This document shows positions 17,798 through 27,399 of a DNA stretch of 64,000 bases, one piece after another. Source of the stretch: Leptospira ilyithenensis (GTDB taxonomy: Bacteria > Spirochaetota > Leptospiria > Leptospirales > Leptospiraceae); contig NZ_RQHV01000029.1 in NCBI RefSeq assembly GCF_004771005.1, positions 1-64,000 on the forward strand, read 5' to 3'. Position 1 is the first letter of the stretch, and each line of letters starts with the position of its first letter. The notes under the pieces were generated by a model. The model made no database searches. It was not told where the DNA came from and saw nothing but the letters and a program-made list of their open reading frames with translations. Made by a program: the position numbers and the translations under genes.

Positions 17798-18250
17798 ATG
17801 GAAAAGATTACACCATTCTTGTGGTTTGATAATAATGTGGAGGAAGCTGTCAATTTTTACACTTCCGTTTTTAAAAATTCAAAGATAACAAATGTTTCCC
17901 GGCACGGAGGATCCATTATGTCCGCAACATTCGAGTTAGAAGGTCAAAAGTTTCTTGCAATGAACGGAGGACCTCAGTTCAAATTTACGGAGGCCGTTTC
18001 CTTTTTTGTAAACTGTGAAAACCAGGAAGAAATAGACGAATTCTGGGAAAAATTGTCTGCAGGCGGATCCAAACAAAGATGCGGTTGGTTGAAAGACCAG
18101 TTCGGCTTATCCTGGCAGATCATTCCTCCCATTTTAGGAGAATTGTTGCAAGACAAAGATCCTGCAAAATCGCAAAGAGTTTTGCAAGCTATGCTCCAAA
18201 TGGACAAGATAGATATAAAAGCCTTGCAAAAGGCTTACGAACAAAACTAA
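17798..18250 (+). CDS. VOC-superfamily PhnB-like protein
   Basis: 150-residue protein of the PhnB/3-demethylubiquinone-methyltransferase-like VOC family. It opens ITPFLWFDNNVEEAVNFYTSVF, with LAMNGGPQFKF and a CGWLKDQFGLSWQIIP block near the end. It is the third gene of the arsR operon (33 bases after SRPBCC). A paralogue is encoded at 47566-48027. The function of these proteins is unknown. They are not true methyltransferases. Confidence 0.87.
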   Translation: MEKITPFLWFDNNVEEAVNFYTSVFKNSKITNVSRHGGSIMSATFELEGQKFLAMNGGPQFKFTEAVSFFVNCENQEEIDEFWEKLSAGGSKQRCGWLKDQFGLSWQIIPPILGELLQDKDPAKSQRVLQAMLQMDKIDIKALQKAYEQN

Positions 18251-18267
18251 CATAACAAAGACAAACG

Positions 18268-18998
18268 ATGAAAACTTCTTCCCTGGCTAAGACGATCACA
18301 GCAGAACAGTTTGTAAAAAAACTAAAAACCCATAAGTCAGAGGAAGAACTAAAAAAAATCCGACGTTATTTCAAGTCCGGAGAAGGCGACTACGGAGAAG
18401 GAGATGTTTTTTTAGGCGTTCGTATGGGGCAAGTGTTTGCGCTTGCCAAAGAGTCGATTGAAATGCATCCGGGAGAAATAGAAAAACTTTTGGAAAACGA
18501 TTTCCATGAAGTAAGGGCCGGGGCCTTGAGCATTATGGATAAACAAGCACGTTCCAAGAAAACGGAAGAAAGCCGCAAAAAGGAACTCTTTGATCTATAC
18601 ATAAGGCAGACGGATAGAATCAATAACTGGGATTTGGTGGATGTTTCGGCTCCTTACGTAGTCGGAGGTTATCTCTTCGATAAGCCGAGAGGTATTTTGT
18701 ATAAACTGGCCCGTTCCAAAAACATCTGGGAGCGGCGCACTTCCATCGTCAGCACCTATTATTTCATAAGACAGGGGGATTTGGAAGATACCTTTAAAAT
18801 CGCAGAGATGTTGCTCGGCGACAAACAAGACCTGATCCATAAGGCGACGGGGGATGGTTGCGCGAAGCGGGTAAAAAAGACAAAAAAAGACTGATACATT
18901 TTTTGGAACAGCATTCCAAAACAATGCCCCGTACTATGCTACGTTATTCGATAGAACATTTCGATAAAAAAGAAAGGGACCGATTTTTAGGGAAGTAA
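18268..18998 (+). pseudogene. AlkD-like DNA alkylation repair protein, frameshifted
   Basis: The first frame (18268-18894, 208 residues) has the HEAT-repeat AlkD-like pattern: FKSGEGDYGEGDVFLGVRMG, NNWDLVDVSAPYVVG, WERRTSIVSTYYFI and DLIHKATG. At the G5 run 18849-18853 the frame is lost and the ORF ends in a short basic tail. The +2 frame from 18855 continues WLREAGKKDKKRLIHFLEQ, TMPRTMLRYSIEHFD and ends at TAA 18996-18998, exactly the missing AlkD C-terminus. One extra G would restore it. This could be a real mutation or a homopolymer sequencing error. It is 17 bases after the VOC gene and so probably part of that operon. Confidence 0.85.
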
Positions 18999-19088
18999 AT
19001 CCCAAAGTAGTGCTACAAAATGAATCACCGATATTTCGGCCGGTTGATTCTTGATGGATAATATAGACCGGCTGGTTAAATTTGTCCG

Positions 19089-19554
19089 ATGCAATACTGC
19101 GATAAGATCCATTCCGCAATCGAATTCATCGAAAGAAATTTAACAAATAAAATTTCCGTATAGGACGTATCGGATCATGCCTTCAGTTCCCTATGGCATT
19201 TTCAAAGGATCTTCCGGTACATGGCGGGACACTCATTGTTATACTAGAAAACGACGTCTTTCCGAAGCGGGAAACGAACTTCTCCTCTCCAAAGATAAAA
19301 TCATAGAAATCGCTTTAAAATACCAATACGAGTCTCCGGAAACTTTCTTAAGGGAATTTAAAAAGAATTACGGAACCACACCTTTCCAATATAGAAAATC
19401 CAGAGAACATCATATATTCGAAAGAATAGACATTCACAAGAACCAATACAAAAACGTTTTCGACGGAACCGGGATTGAACACAAACCCATGGTTCGAAAT
19501 CAAATCGTATTCGTTGGTAAAAAATTCAAAACGACCCGAATCGGCACAGTTTGA
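19089..19554 (+). pseudogene. AraC-family regulator remnant
   Basis: From ATG 19089 the frame reads MQYCDKIHSAIEFIERN, the start of an AraC HTH domain. Codon 25 is TAG (19161-19163). Beyond it the same frame continues WHFQRIFRYMAGHS until another stop near 19249. A frameshift there joins RKRRLSEAGNELLLSKDKI, SPETFLREFKKNYGTTPFQYRK, the second HTH. The C-terminal ligand (GyrI-like) part breaks off at TGA 19552-19554. So there is at least one nonsense codon, one frameshift and a 3' truncation. It is a dead regulator that once probably went with the arsR-AlkD cluster. Confidence 0.8.
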
Positions 19555-19657
19555 CATATATGTGGGCGTGAAATAGAAACGGATTTTAATAAAAAGTCTT
19601 CAGGACCCGAATAGCAAGTCCCGAAAACAAAGATCGGATGGAAATGTAAAAAACGAT

Positions 19658-20989
19658 TTAGTCTTGTCTTTCCTTTCCGAAAGAATACCAATCTATCTTT
19701 CTTGTGAAGTGCATTACAATCGCAAGCAAAACGAATACTGCAATCGAACCGAGTAAAAGCGCCTGATCTTCGGAAGACAATACCACATAAAGAAAAGTAT
19801 AAAGGCATATGTAGAAAAAGCCCGACAAAACTCCTTTCTTTTTGTTTTTCAACACCGAAGCCGCATAATATCCGATAAGTGATGATACTGCGAGAGATGC
19901 CAGCGAGTAAGACAAGACAAATCCCAAATGTTCCGAAAGAGATAGGTTCAAAATATAGAACACTACCATACAGGAACCGATAAGCAGATATTGAATGGGA
20001 TGAAGTATGATTCCTCCGAATACTTCCAGTAGAAAAAACAAAGTAAAACTGGTTACTAATATGAGGAGTGCGTATTTTACAGATCTTTCCATTTTTTGAT
20101 AATGATCCGCCGGGATGATGAGTTTCACTCCATTGGCTGATGCCAATATCAATTCTGCAGTATTTGCATCCATAGAACGGATGATCTGCGGGTAATTCCT
20201 TCCGAAATAAGACGATTCCCAAACAGCGTTAAACCCGGATTCGGTGATGGTCCTGTCTTTCGGGAGAAGGTTCCCTTCGAAGGAAGGATCGTTCCAATCG
20301 GAAGAAATTTGCACAGTATTTTCCTTTCCAACGGGAACTATGGAAAAAGATTCGGACCCCTTTAAGGAAATATGCATCTGAAATTTAACACTGCTTTCTC
20401 TTTCCGACAGATTCAAATCCGCATGGAAACCGCTTGGGAAATAAGGGCTTTCCGTTCCGGGTTGCAGATTTTTTTCTTTGCCCGACCAAACAAATCGGAT
20501 TTCTTTTCCCAAACCTTTTCCGTCCGTTATGGAAGTAACCAGTCGAACATCGCTCCAATAGATATAACTTGTTTCGGAAGGAAAATCGGCCTCCACAGGT
20601 ATTTTGAACTTTCCATCCACTTGGATTTCTCCGTTGTACAAAACTGCTTGGTAGATACTTCTTTTTCGAATCTCCGATTTTAAATCTCCCGTAATACGGA
20701 TTTCTTCGGGTAAAAAATACGTGTAATGTGTCTCGTAATCCCACTCTATCTTTTTCGAGTTGTCATTCGAAGACTTGGGAATTCTAACATTATAGGGAAC
20801 CACAAGGAATGGCCCCGCAATCACCTGGTTTCCTCCCCATTTGGAACTGATTTCTTCCACAGCTTCTTCCGAAGACCTGTGCCTGTCTCCGATCAAACTC
20901 CCTACAAGTCCCAAAGGAATCAAAAATCCTATTGCCATAAGTCCCAATATCACCAAACGAAAGTTTACCGAGTTTTGTATCTTAATCAT
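19658..20989 (-). CDS. creD: CreD-family inner-membrane protein
   Basis: 443 residues from ATG 20989, chosen because AGGAG lies 7 bases upstream. The first ATG, 20995, is too close to it. An N-terminal membrane anchor is followed by a large periplasmic domain (RHRSSEEAVEEISSKWGGNQVIAGP, LVVPY) and about five C-terminal membrane segments, with GGIILHPIQYLLIGSCMVVFY typical of CreD. In other bacteria CreD is controlled by the CreBC two-component system and affects envelope integrity and beta-lactam response. It lies 97 bases after creC on the same strand. Confidence 0.9.
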   Translation of the reverse strand: MIKIQNSVNFRLVILGLMAIGFLIPLGLVGSLIGDRHRSSEEAVEEISSKWGGNQVIAGPFLVVPYNVRIPKSSNDNSKKIEWDYETHYTYFLPEEIRITGDLKSEIRKRSIYQAVLYNGEIQVDGKFKIPVEADFPSETSYIYWSDVRLVTSITDGKGLGKEIRFVWSGKEKNLQPGTESPYFPSGFHADLNLSERESSVKFQMHISLKGSESFSIVPVGKENTVQISSDWNDPSFEGNLLPKDRTITESGFNAVWESSYFGRNYPQIIRSMDANTAELILASANGVKLIIPADHYQKMERSVKYALLILVTSFTLFFLLEVFGGIILHPIQYLLIGSCMVVFYILNLSLSEHLGFVLSYSLASLAVSSLIGYYAASVLKNKKKGVLSGFFYICLYTFLYVVLSSEDQALLLGSIAVFVLLAIVMHFTRKIDWYSFGKERQD

Positions 20990-21086
20990 AATCATTCTCC
21001 TGATAAGACCAGGATAAAAGAAAATGATGAGTTGCTTATGGGGGAAATGTGAGGATTTTGTGAGGATGGAATTTTTGTCGGATTTT

Positions 21087-22534
21087 TTACGAAAAACGGA
21101 TCGAAGCTGAAACTCCCTTTCCCTCCCTGTTGCCTATGGAGAGTTTTGCATTATGAAGTAAGGCCACCTGTTTTACAAAAGCAAGTCCGAGGCCCGAACT
21201 CTTTTTGCCTGAATCGGGTCTTGGCAAAGAATAAAACCTATCATAGATTTTGGAAAGAGCGTAATCCGGAATTCCCATTCCCTCATCCAGTACTTCCAAA
21301 ATACAACCACCTTCTTTTTCTTTCTTCAAATTGATTTGAATGTCATTACCCGATAGAGAAAAGTCCAAAGCATTCTGAATTAGATTTTGGACGGAGAGAG
21401 ATAAAAAAAACCGATTCCCTTGAACTGTGATATTTTCAGTTTCAAAATATGTCCGAAGGGAAACTGATTTTTTTTCCGCTTCGGGCAAAAAACCCGGAAT
21501 CAATGCTTCCACTAACCGGGACAAGTTGATACTTTCCTCCGTGTTGACTTCCTTATTTGCTTCCAAAGAAGACAGATCCAAAAGTCTCTCAATCAGATTC
21601 TGAATCCTTTTTCCTTCCGATTGGATATTCAAAATCAAACTTTCCCTTTTCTCCCTGTTTGTTTCGAGTAACTCTGCAGAGGCGAGAATGGAAGAGAGAG
21701 GACTTTTTATTTCATGCGTAAGAGTTTGCACGTAATTTTCGATATATTCCTTTCCTTCCAGAGAACGGACCAGCTCATCCATTTCTTTCCCCAGTTCCCG
21801 GATCTCCTTCAAATTGATTTTTGGGAAGCCTACTCTTTTTCCCGAACGAAGTGCACTTACATAACCGGATAGTTTTCGGATGGGAGAAAAAAGCAGATAA
21901 GCGAGAATTACAAATAACACCGCGATCAGAACTGCTACGACCAAGCTGATTTGCCAAAATTTTTTACGCGCCGTTTCTATAAAGGGAACCACACTGCTTT
22001 TCGGTTTTACAATCGTGATCACTCCCAAAATTTCTTTTCCCATTTGAATGGGTGCTGCAACGAAAAGAGCGCCTTCTCCGTTCGGATCAAGCAGCTTGCT
22101 CGATCTTACTCCGTATTTTTTCTGTAAGGTGAGAAATACGTCGTTGTATTTGGAATAATCCAGTCCTTTCCTATATCCTTCCGAATCAAATACTACGATT
22201 CCTTTTTCGTCCGTAACATAAATCTGCAAATCTACATTTGTTTTGGTAAGACTATAGATCTTTGCCGTGAACTTACGTCCTTTGGCATTTAAAAAAAGAG
22301 GAGAAAGGATTTTGTTTGCAGAATCGGCGATTTTTGCCTTCGGAGAATATTTCAGAAAGGATTTGTAATCTTCTTCCAAAGCGGCGGAAAACAGGTGGGC
22401 AGTGTCGTTTAACGACTCTTCCATGGTTTCCATATAACGCGGACGAATCGACTCTTCCGTTTTATTGATTAGATAATAAAACCCTAGTCCCAGGATAAAA
22501 AAAAAGCGATTACAATTCGAATCCAAAGATTCAT
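21087..22534 (-). CDS. creC: CreC-like sensor kinase, apparent frameshift at T9 near start
   Basis: Histidine kinase with a periplasmic sensor resembling CreC (DLQIYVTDEKGIVVFDSEG, YNDVFLTLQKKYGVRSS), second TM, HAMP, H-box THEIKSPLSSI, N-box NLIQNALDF, and G-boxes DEGMGIPD and GLGLAFVK. ATG 22534 overlaps the creB stop (ATGA) and would encode MNLWIRIVIAFF, a good first TM. A run of nine T (plus 22497-22505) puts the rest out of frame, and T10 would restore it. The downstream frame is open only from a TTG at 22526, which gives a poor first TM. The gene is either phase-variable, mutated, or carries a homopolymer error. Confidence 0.85.
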
Positions 22535-23205
22535 AGATTTTCCTTTAAGCCGTAACCCTGTCCCCTTCTGGTTTCAATCGGGTCCAGATCGGATCGAACT
22601 TCTTTCAAACGGGATCGAATGTTTTTGATCACAGTATCCACAGCCCGATCGAAACTATCTTCAGGTTCCGTCCAAACAATGTCCATGATTTCTTCTCTGG
22701 TGAATATCCTGCCCGGATGGTTCAAAAACAAAACCAAGGTCTTGTATTCATAGGGAGAAAGAGGAAGGGACTTGTCCGAATAATAGATGATCTTTTTTTT
22801 CTCATCCGAACGAAACAGGGAATCCTCCGCCTTTCTCTTTTTCGGAAGAGACCTTCGCAAGACCGCACGAATCCTGGAAGTCAATTCCCTCGGACTAAAA
22901 GGTTTCACAACATAATCATCAGCACCTAACTCAAGACCTACGATCTTGTCGATTTCCGCATTTCTTGCGGTAAGTAAAATCACAGGGATATCGAATCGGA
23001 TCCGAATCTCTTTCAGAACCTCGAAACCAGACTGATCGGGAAGACCGACATCCAAAAGAATCAAATCCGGATTTTGATTCAAAAGAGAAATTCCTTCTCT
23101 ACCTGTCATTGAAGAAATACAAAAGAAACCTTCCGCTTCCAGAGCAATCCGAATGGTTTCCAAAATGCCCGGTTCATCTTCTATGATCAGAATGGTTTTT
23201 GACAT
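22531..23205 (-). CDS. creB: CreB-like OmpR-family response regulator
   Basis: 224 residues from ATG 23205. The longer upstream ORF has no receiver homology, so the internal MSKTILIIEDEPG start is used. Receiver residues are EDE, LILLDVGLPDQSG (phospho-Asp), and the Lys in ADDYVVKPF. A winged-helix C-terminus follows (LSPYEYKTLVLFLNHPGRIFTREEI, VDTVIKNIRSRL). Its stop overlaps the expected creC start by four bases, which indicates translational coupling. It is divergent from the large lipoprotein operon, with a 20-bp palindrome in between. Confidence 0.9.
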   Translation of the reverse strand: MSKTILIIEDEPGILETIRIALEAEGFFCISSMTGREGISLLNQNPDLILLDVGLPDQSGFEVLKEIRIRFDIPVILLTARNAEIDKIVGLELGADDYVVKPFSPRELTSRIRAVLRRSLPKKRKAEDSLFRSDEKKKIIYYSDKSLPLSPYEYKTLVLFLNHPGRIFTREEIMDIVWTEPEDSFDRAVDTVIKNIRSRLKEVRSDLDPIETRRGQGYGLKENL

Positions 23206-23245
23206 TGGTTCTTTGGGAAAGCTCGGGGATAAGTAAAAAAGAGCA

Positions 23246-23265
23246 AGAAAATCTCCAGATTTTCT
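23246..23265. promoter_or_regulatory. perfect 20-bp palindrome between creB and lipoprotein operon
   Basis: AGAAAATCT, CC, AGATTTTCT: a perfect 9-bp inverted repeat with a 2-base centre, in the 106-base divergent intergenic region. Position suits an operator acting on one or both promoters. It does not match the tandem TTCAC cre tag. It could instead form a small RNA hairpin. Confidence 0.5.
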
Positions 23266-23311
23266 GATTGCCCAAGCGGATCTACATGAATTTACTAATA
23301 AAAACCCTGCT

Positions 23312-26300
23312 ATGAAGAAGACACACCTTCTCGTTTTTCTAGCTTTTTGCACCCAAATCGGGTGTGCTTCCGCATTTAACTGGTCTGCGGCCAAGGATTT
23401 GGATTTTCTTGCCTCTCTTTTCGGATTTGGGAAATCCAAATCTTACCTGCTCGGGGGAAATGCTTCCGGACTTACAAACCTTACCGGACTAAAATTACAA
23501 AATGCGGATGAGATTCTGTCCATCGATGCAAATGGTACTTTCCAGTTCAAAAAACAATTCAAAGAAGGAGAGACCTACCAAGTAACCATAAACTCTTACC
23601 CTGTAGGTTCCGATGGCGGCCAAACTTGCGTCATTGCGGGAGACACAGGCACATTCGGAGCCGCAGATGCGATTACAATTTCAGTAACTTGTGCAGATGC
23701 AGCCCTGATTGAAGTCAGCGTATCCGGACTTTCGGGAACCGGGCTTAGTTTTTTAAACAATGGAGGTAACTCCCTTTCCGTAAGTGGAAATGGAACCGCT
23801 GCATTTTCAGTACCGCTTTCCAATGGCGCAAGTTACAATGTAACCGTAGGAAATCAACCCATCAGTGTTTGGCAAACATGTGTTGCAACAAGTGCGAACG
23901 GAGGAACCGTAGTACCGCCCCTTCCCGGCAAAATTACGATCAACTTCCAGTGTACAACTAACACCTATAATGTGAAAGCATACGTAACAGGACTAGCAGC
24001 ACCTTATACTGGTACGGTGGATGTAAGGGAAAGTGCAAATTCGATTGTAGATATCACAGCCATAGGTAATTACGCCGCTGCCTCTGCCAGCGCGCTTTCC
24101 ATCCTTGCCACTCTTCCCAGCGGATCCGCTTATACGGTAACCGTCTCGGCGGGCCCTACAATTCATACCTGCACTCCCGTAGGCGGAACAGGCACTGTAG
24201 GAGGAGGAGACGCGATCGTTCAAATCAACTGTGCTCCTTTTAATTATACTTTAACCGGAACGATCACAGGGTTACTGGGAAGCGGTTTGACTTTGACGGC
24301 AGGAGGATTGACCCAAAATATTCCCGCAGGAAGTACAAGTTATGCATTCAGCCTGCCGCATGGAACGAGTTATACGGTCTCTCCGAGTGTTCAGCCCTCA
24401 GGTCCCAGTGTTTGGCAGACATGCACTGTCAGTTCCGCAGCAGGGACAATCAGTGCTGCAAATGCAAGCGGGGTTGACATTACATGTACACCAAATATTT
24501 ATAATGTGAATGTCCAAATATCCGGCTATGATCCGACGGACGTGGGCAACTTGGTTTTAGGGTTGAATTCCGCGACCCCTTCTCTCACGATCCCACCTGC
24601 AAATTCAGGACTAGTTCAGTCTGTGGGTACGGTTTCCAGTGGCAATAGTTACAATATATTCGTAATCAGCAACCCGAGCGTGACTGCACCTCCTGCAGGT
24701 CCGTCTAAATACTGTACGGCGGTTGCGGGCTCGGGAACGATTACAAACGGATCAGTGACTGTTACGGTCAATTGTATCAATTCCCCGAGTGTAATCCTTA
24801 CCGTACAAGGATATGCATCCGGTTTTACAATCACGGATACCGTCCAAAACAATTCCAGAACGATTTCCGGAAACGGAGTATATTCTTTTCCGGTTCCTGC
24901 AGGCGGAAATTACAATTTAACCATCCCTACGCTTCCTACCAACCAGGCTTGCGTTTATACTTCCGGTTCCGCTTCGGGATCGGTCGCAAATATCGAAGTG
25001 GCAGCAACTCTTTCCTGCACACCTATCGTTACCTTTACCAGCCCGGGCGAATCAGCAACTAACACAGGATCACCAACAACGATCAGTGTACATTTCAACA
25101 AAAGCATTGCCAGCGGGCTCACCTTCAACGGAGGGACAAAAATCTGCCAGGGAAATTTCCAGGTTTCCATGAATGATTTTGTAAGTTGTGTTCCCATTAC
25201 CACAGCAACAAACAGTGTTTTGACGACAAGAGTCGATTTGGATGTTTCCGGCACAACCTTATGGTATGGAACAGGTTATAAAATCAAAGTATTGAATGCT
25301 GTGACAGATACGAACGGACAATCCATGGCATACTCTACCGCAAGTTATCTTTCTTCCGCAGGTTTCAATACGGGAGGACTTCTTCGCAGATATGATTTTG
25401 GGTCGGGCTCCTTAACCGATTCTGGAAGTCAGGCGGTAAACCTGACCAACTCTGGAGGAGCAAGTTTCGTAACAGGGGCCGATGCGGATGCAAGCGGTGC
25501 CCCGAGACTTGACGGAACCAGCCAATACCTGACAGCAATGGATACCGGACTTCCTTCGGGTGCAACGGCAAGAACCTTATGTTCGTGGATCAGTCTGAAC
25601 AAACAACCTGCCTCAACCGCCGACATTTATCCTGTAATTAGTTACGGGACGCAAAACACTGGGCAAGGAACGGAACTTGTTTACACACATAACGGAAGTA
25701 ACACGATACTTTCCCTAACGACATTCGGAACACCTGCTCTCAGCCAAACAGTTACACTTCCTCTCAATACCTGGATCCATCTTTGTTCCCGGTTTTCAGG
25801 AACGACCGGAGATATTTTCGTAAACGGAACTTCCGTCGGATCGGGCACAATCGCAATCGCAAATACTACGCTAGGTGGTGAACTCAGAATCGGAAGAAGA
25901 ATAGGAACAAGCGATTATTTTCCGGGAAAAATCGACGGAGTGAGAGTTTACAACGCATCTCTCGGCAATATCCAGATAGGATATCTTTCCGCACAGATTC
26001 CAACCGGACTTCGCGCAAGATACAATCTGAACGCTTCCGGATTGGACACCAGCGGATTTGATTTCGATATACAGGCATTCGGAACTACAGCAGCTGCAGT
26101 CGATCGTTTCGGGATCGCAAGCAGCGCTGACAGGTTTACTTCCGGCGGTCATTACTACAACCAAACCATTACAACTTTACCTACGACTCAGACAGCAACA
26201 GTGACCCTCACCGCATGGATCAAACCGACCACGATTAACTCCGAGAATGTGATCCTGAACAACGGACATTCCAGCATTACGGGATATACTCTCTTTTTAG

Positions 26301-27382
26301 GATCAACCGGGGAAGTCTGCGGAATCTTAGGCGGGATACAATTGGCATGCAGCACGGGGAAGGTTTCAAAAAACATATGGACTCATGTTGCCTTCAGAGG
26401 AAACAACGGAGATTGGGATATTTTCTGGAACGGAATCAAAGTCAAAGACAATGACTCACCGTCCCCTTCCGTGACCCCAAACGCACCTACCACTAGCAAC
26501 AGTTATATTTCTATCGGCAACCAGCCGAATCCGATCGGTTCAGCACCTTTCACTGGGGAAATCGACGATGCCCGTATTTATGAAGTAGCACTTTCGGATG
26601 CGCAAATCCGACATCTGGCGGGATTTCATCCTTTTCAAGTGACAGGCGCCGTAGACATAGCAACAAATACGACACATACACTCTCCTTATATCTGCAAGC
26701 TGGTAGTTTAGGAGGAGACTCGGGACTTAGCGGAGGATCTTTCACTAGTACGATTTGGAACGACTCCGGTCCGAGAGGAGCCAATACAACTGCTTCCGCA
26801 GGAACATTGAATTACCTGACTTCCGGCATCGGAGGACAACCTTCCGTACAATTTGCAACAAGCGCATACTTTACAAGCAACGGAAATAACTTGACGGGAG
26901 GAGCCGATGCGAGTATCTTTTATCTGTTCCAAACGCCAAGCACAAACGCTGCGAGTGAAATAGCCAATTTTCATCCGGGCAATGCTGCTTGTGCCGGCGG
27001 ACAAGAACTATACTACGATACTTCAAATCAGTTCTTTTTTTCAAATTGCGGTGTTGGTTCGATTGGCAGCAGCGGATTTACAACTAGCACAAATTATATA
27101 GGCGAAACGATAGTCACAGGATCTTTGTCAATTGCGAGTTTTTACAATCAAACTGGTTCATTTACAAGCGGCCTAGTCGGTTTGGCGGCATTTGCCGCAC
27201 CGCAGTATTATACGATCGGGTACAACCAAAATAGCGGCAGCCCTCTATATTTTCCAAGCGGACAGATATCCGAAATCATTTATTACAACACATCCTTGAG
27301 CGTATCCGACCGGAATAAAATCCGTTGTTACCTATCCACCAAATATAGAATCCCAGTGCCATCTACAGTGAGCTGCGATTAA
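23312..27382 (+). CDS. large repeat-containing lipoprotein with LamG-like domains
   Basis: 1356 residues. The signal peptide ends at a lipobox-like QIGC (Cys18). Six repeats of about 80-95 residues follow to about residue 568. Each has a YNVTV-like strand, a mid Cys (WQTC or KYC) and a closing Cys (TVNC, DITC, QINC), suggesting one disulphide per beta-domain. Then come a Big_5-like Ig domain (about 570-690; VTFTSPGESATNTGSPTTISVHFNK begins it) and three concanavalin/LamG-like segments (about 693-890, 893-1105, 1110-1352; RLDGTSQYLT, WIHLCSRFSG, GEIDDARIYE). The likely role is surface display and glycan or host/matrix binding. It is 17 bases upstream of the cyclase gene and heads that operon. 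Confidence 0.8.
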   Translation: MKKTHLLVFLAFCTQIGCASAFNWSAAKDLDFLASLFGFGKSKSYLLGGNASGLTNLTGLKLQNADEILSIDANGTFQFKKQFKEGETYQVTINSYPVGSDGGQTCVIAGDTGTFGAADAITISVTCADAALIEVSVSGLSGTGLSFLNNGGNSLSVSGNGTAAFSVPLSNGASYNVTVGNQPISVWQTCVATSANGGTVVPPLPGKITINFQCTTNTYNVKAYVTGLAAPYTGTVDVRESANSIVDITAIGNYAAASASALSILATLPSGSAYTVTVSAGPTIHTCTPVGGTGTVGGGDAIVQINCAPFNYTLTGTITGLLGSGLTLTAGGLTQNIPAGSTSYAFSLPHGTSYTVSPSVQPSGPSVWQTCTVSSAAGTISAANASGVDITCTPNIYNVNVQISGYDPTDVGNLVLGLNSATPSLTIPPANSGLVQSVGTVSSGNSYNIFVISNPSVTAPPAGPSKYCTAVAGSGTITNGSVTVTVNCINSPSVILTVQGYASGFTITDTVQNNSRTISGNGVYSFPVPAGGNYNLTIPTLPTNQACVYTSGSASGSVANIEVAATLSCTPIVTFTSPGESATNTGSPTTISVHFNKSIASGLTFNGGTKICQGNFQVSMNDFVSCVPITTATNSVLTTRVDLDVSGTTLWYGTGYKIKVLNAVTDTNGQSMAYSTASYLSSAGFNTGGLLRRYDFGSGSLTDSGSQAVNLTNSGGASFVTGADADASGAPRLDGTSQYLTAMDTGLPSGATARTLCSWISLNKQPASTADIYPVISYGTQNTGQGTELVYTHNGSNTILSLTTFGTPALSQTVTLPLNTWIHLCSRFSGTTGDIFVNGTSVGSGTIAIANTTLGGELRIGRRIGTSDYFPGKIDGVRVYNASLGNIQIGYLSAQIPTGLRARYNLNASGLDTSGFDFDIQAFGTTAAAVDRFGIASSADRFTSGGHYYNQTITTLPTTQTATVTLTAWIKPTTINSENVILNNGHSSITGYTLFLGSTGEVCGILGGIQLACSTGKVSKNIWTHVAFRGNNGDWDIFWNGIKVKDNDSPSPSVTPNAPTTSNSYISIGNQPNPIGSAPFTGEIDDARIYEVALSDAQIRHLAGFHPFQVTGAVDIATNTTHTLSLYLQAGSLGGDSGLSGGSFTSTIWNDSGPRGANTTASAGTLNYLTSGIGGQPSVQFATSAYFTSNGNNLTGGADASIFYLFQTPSTNAASEIANFHPGNAACAGGQELYYDTSNQFFFSNCGVGSIGSSGFTTSTNYIGETIVTGSLSIASFYNQTGSFTSGLVGLAAFAAPQYYTIGYNQNSGSPLYFPSGQISEIIYYNTSLSVSDRNKIRCYLSTKYRIPVPSTVSCD

Positions 27383-27399
27383 AGGAAGCAAAAGCACCC

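Noticed and set aside
23206..23439. 78-residue N-terminal extension of CreB
   Set aside because: No receiver homology and it would run through the divergent promoter region. The receiver begins at ATG 23205.
24649..25626. Several minus-strand ORFs inside the large lipoprotein gene
   Set aside because: Shadows of the repeat-rich coding strand. No ribosome sites or family residues.
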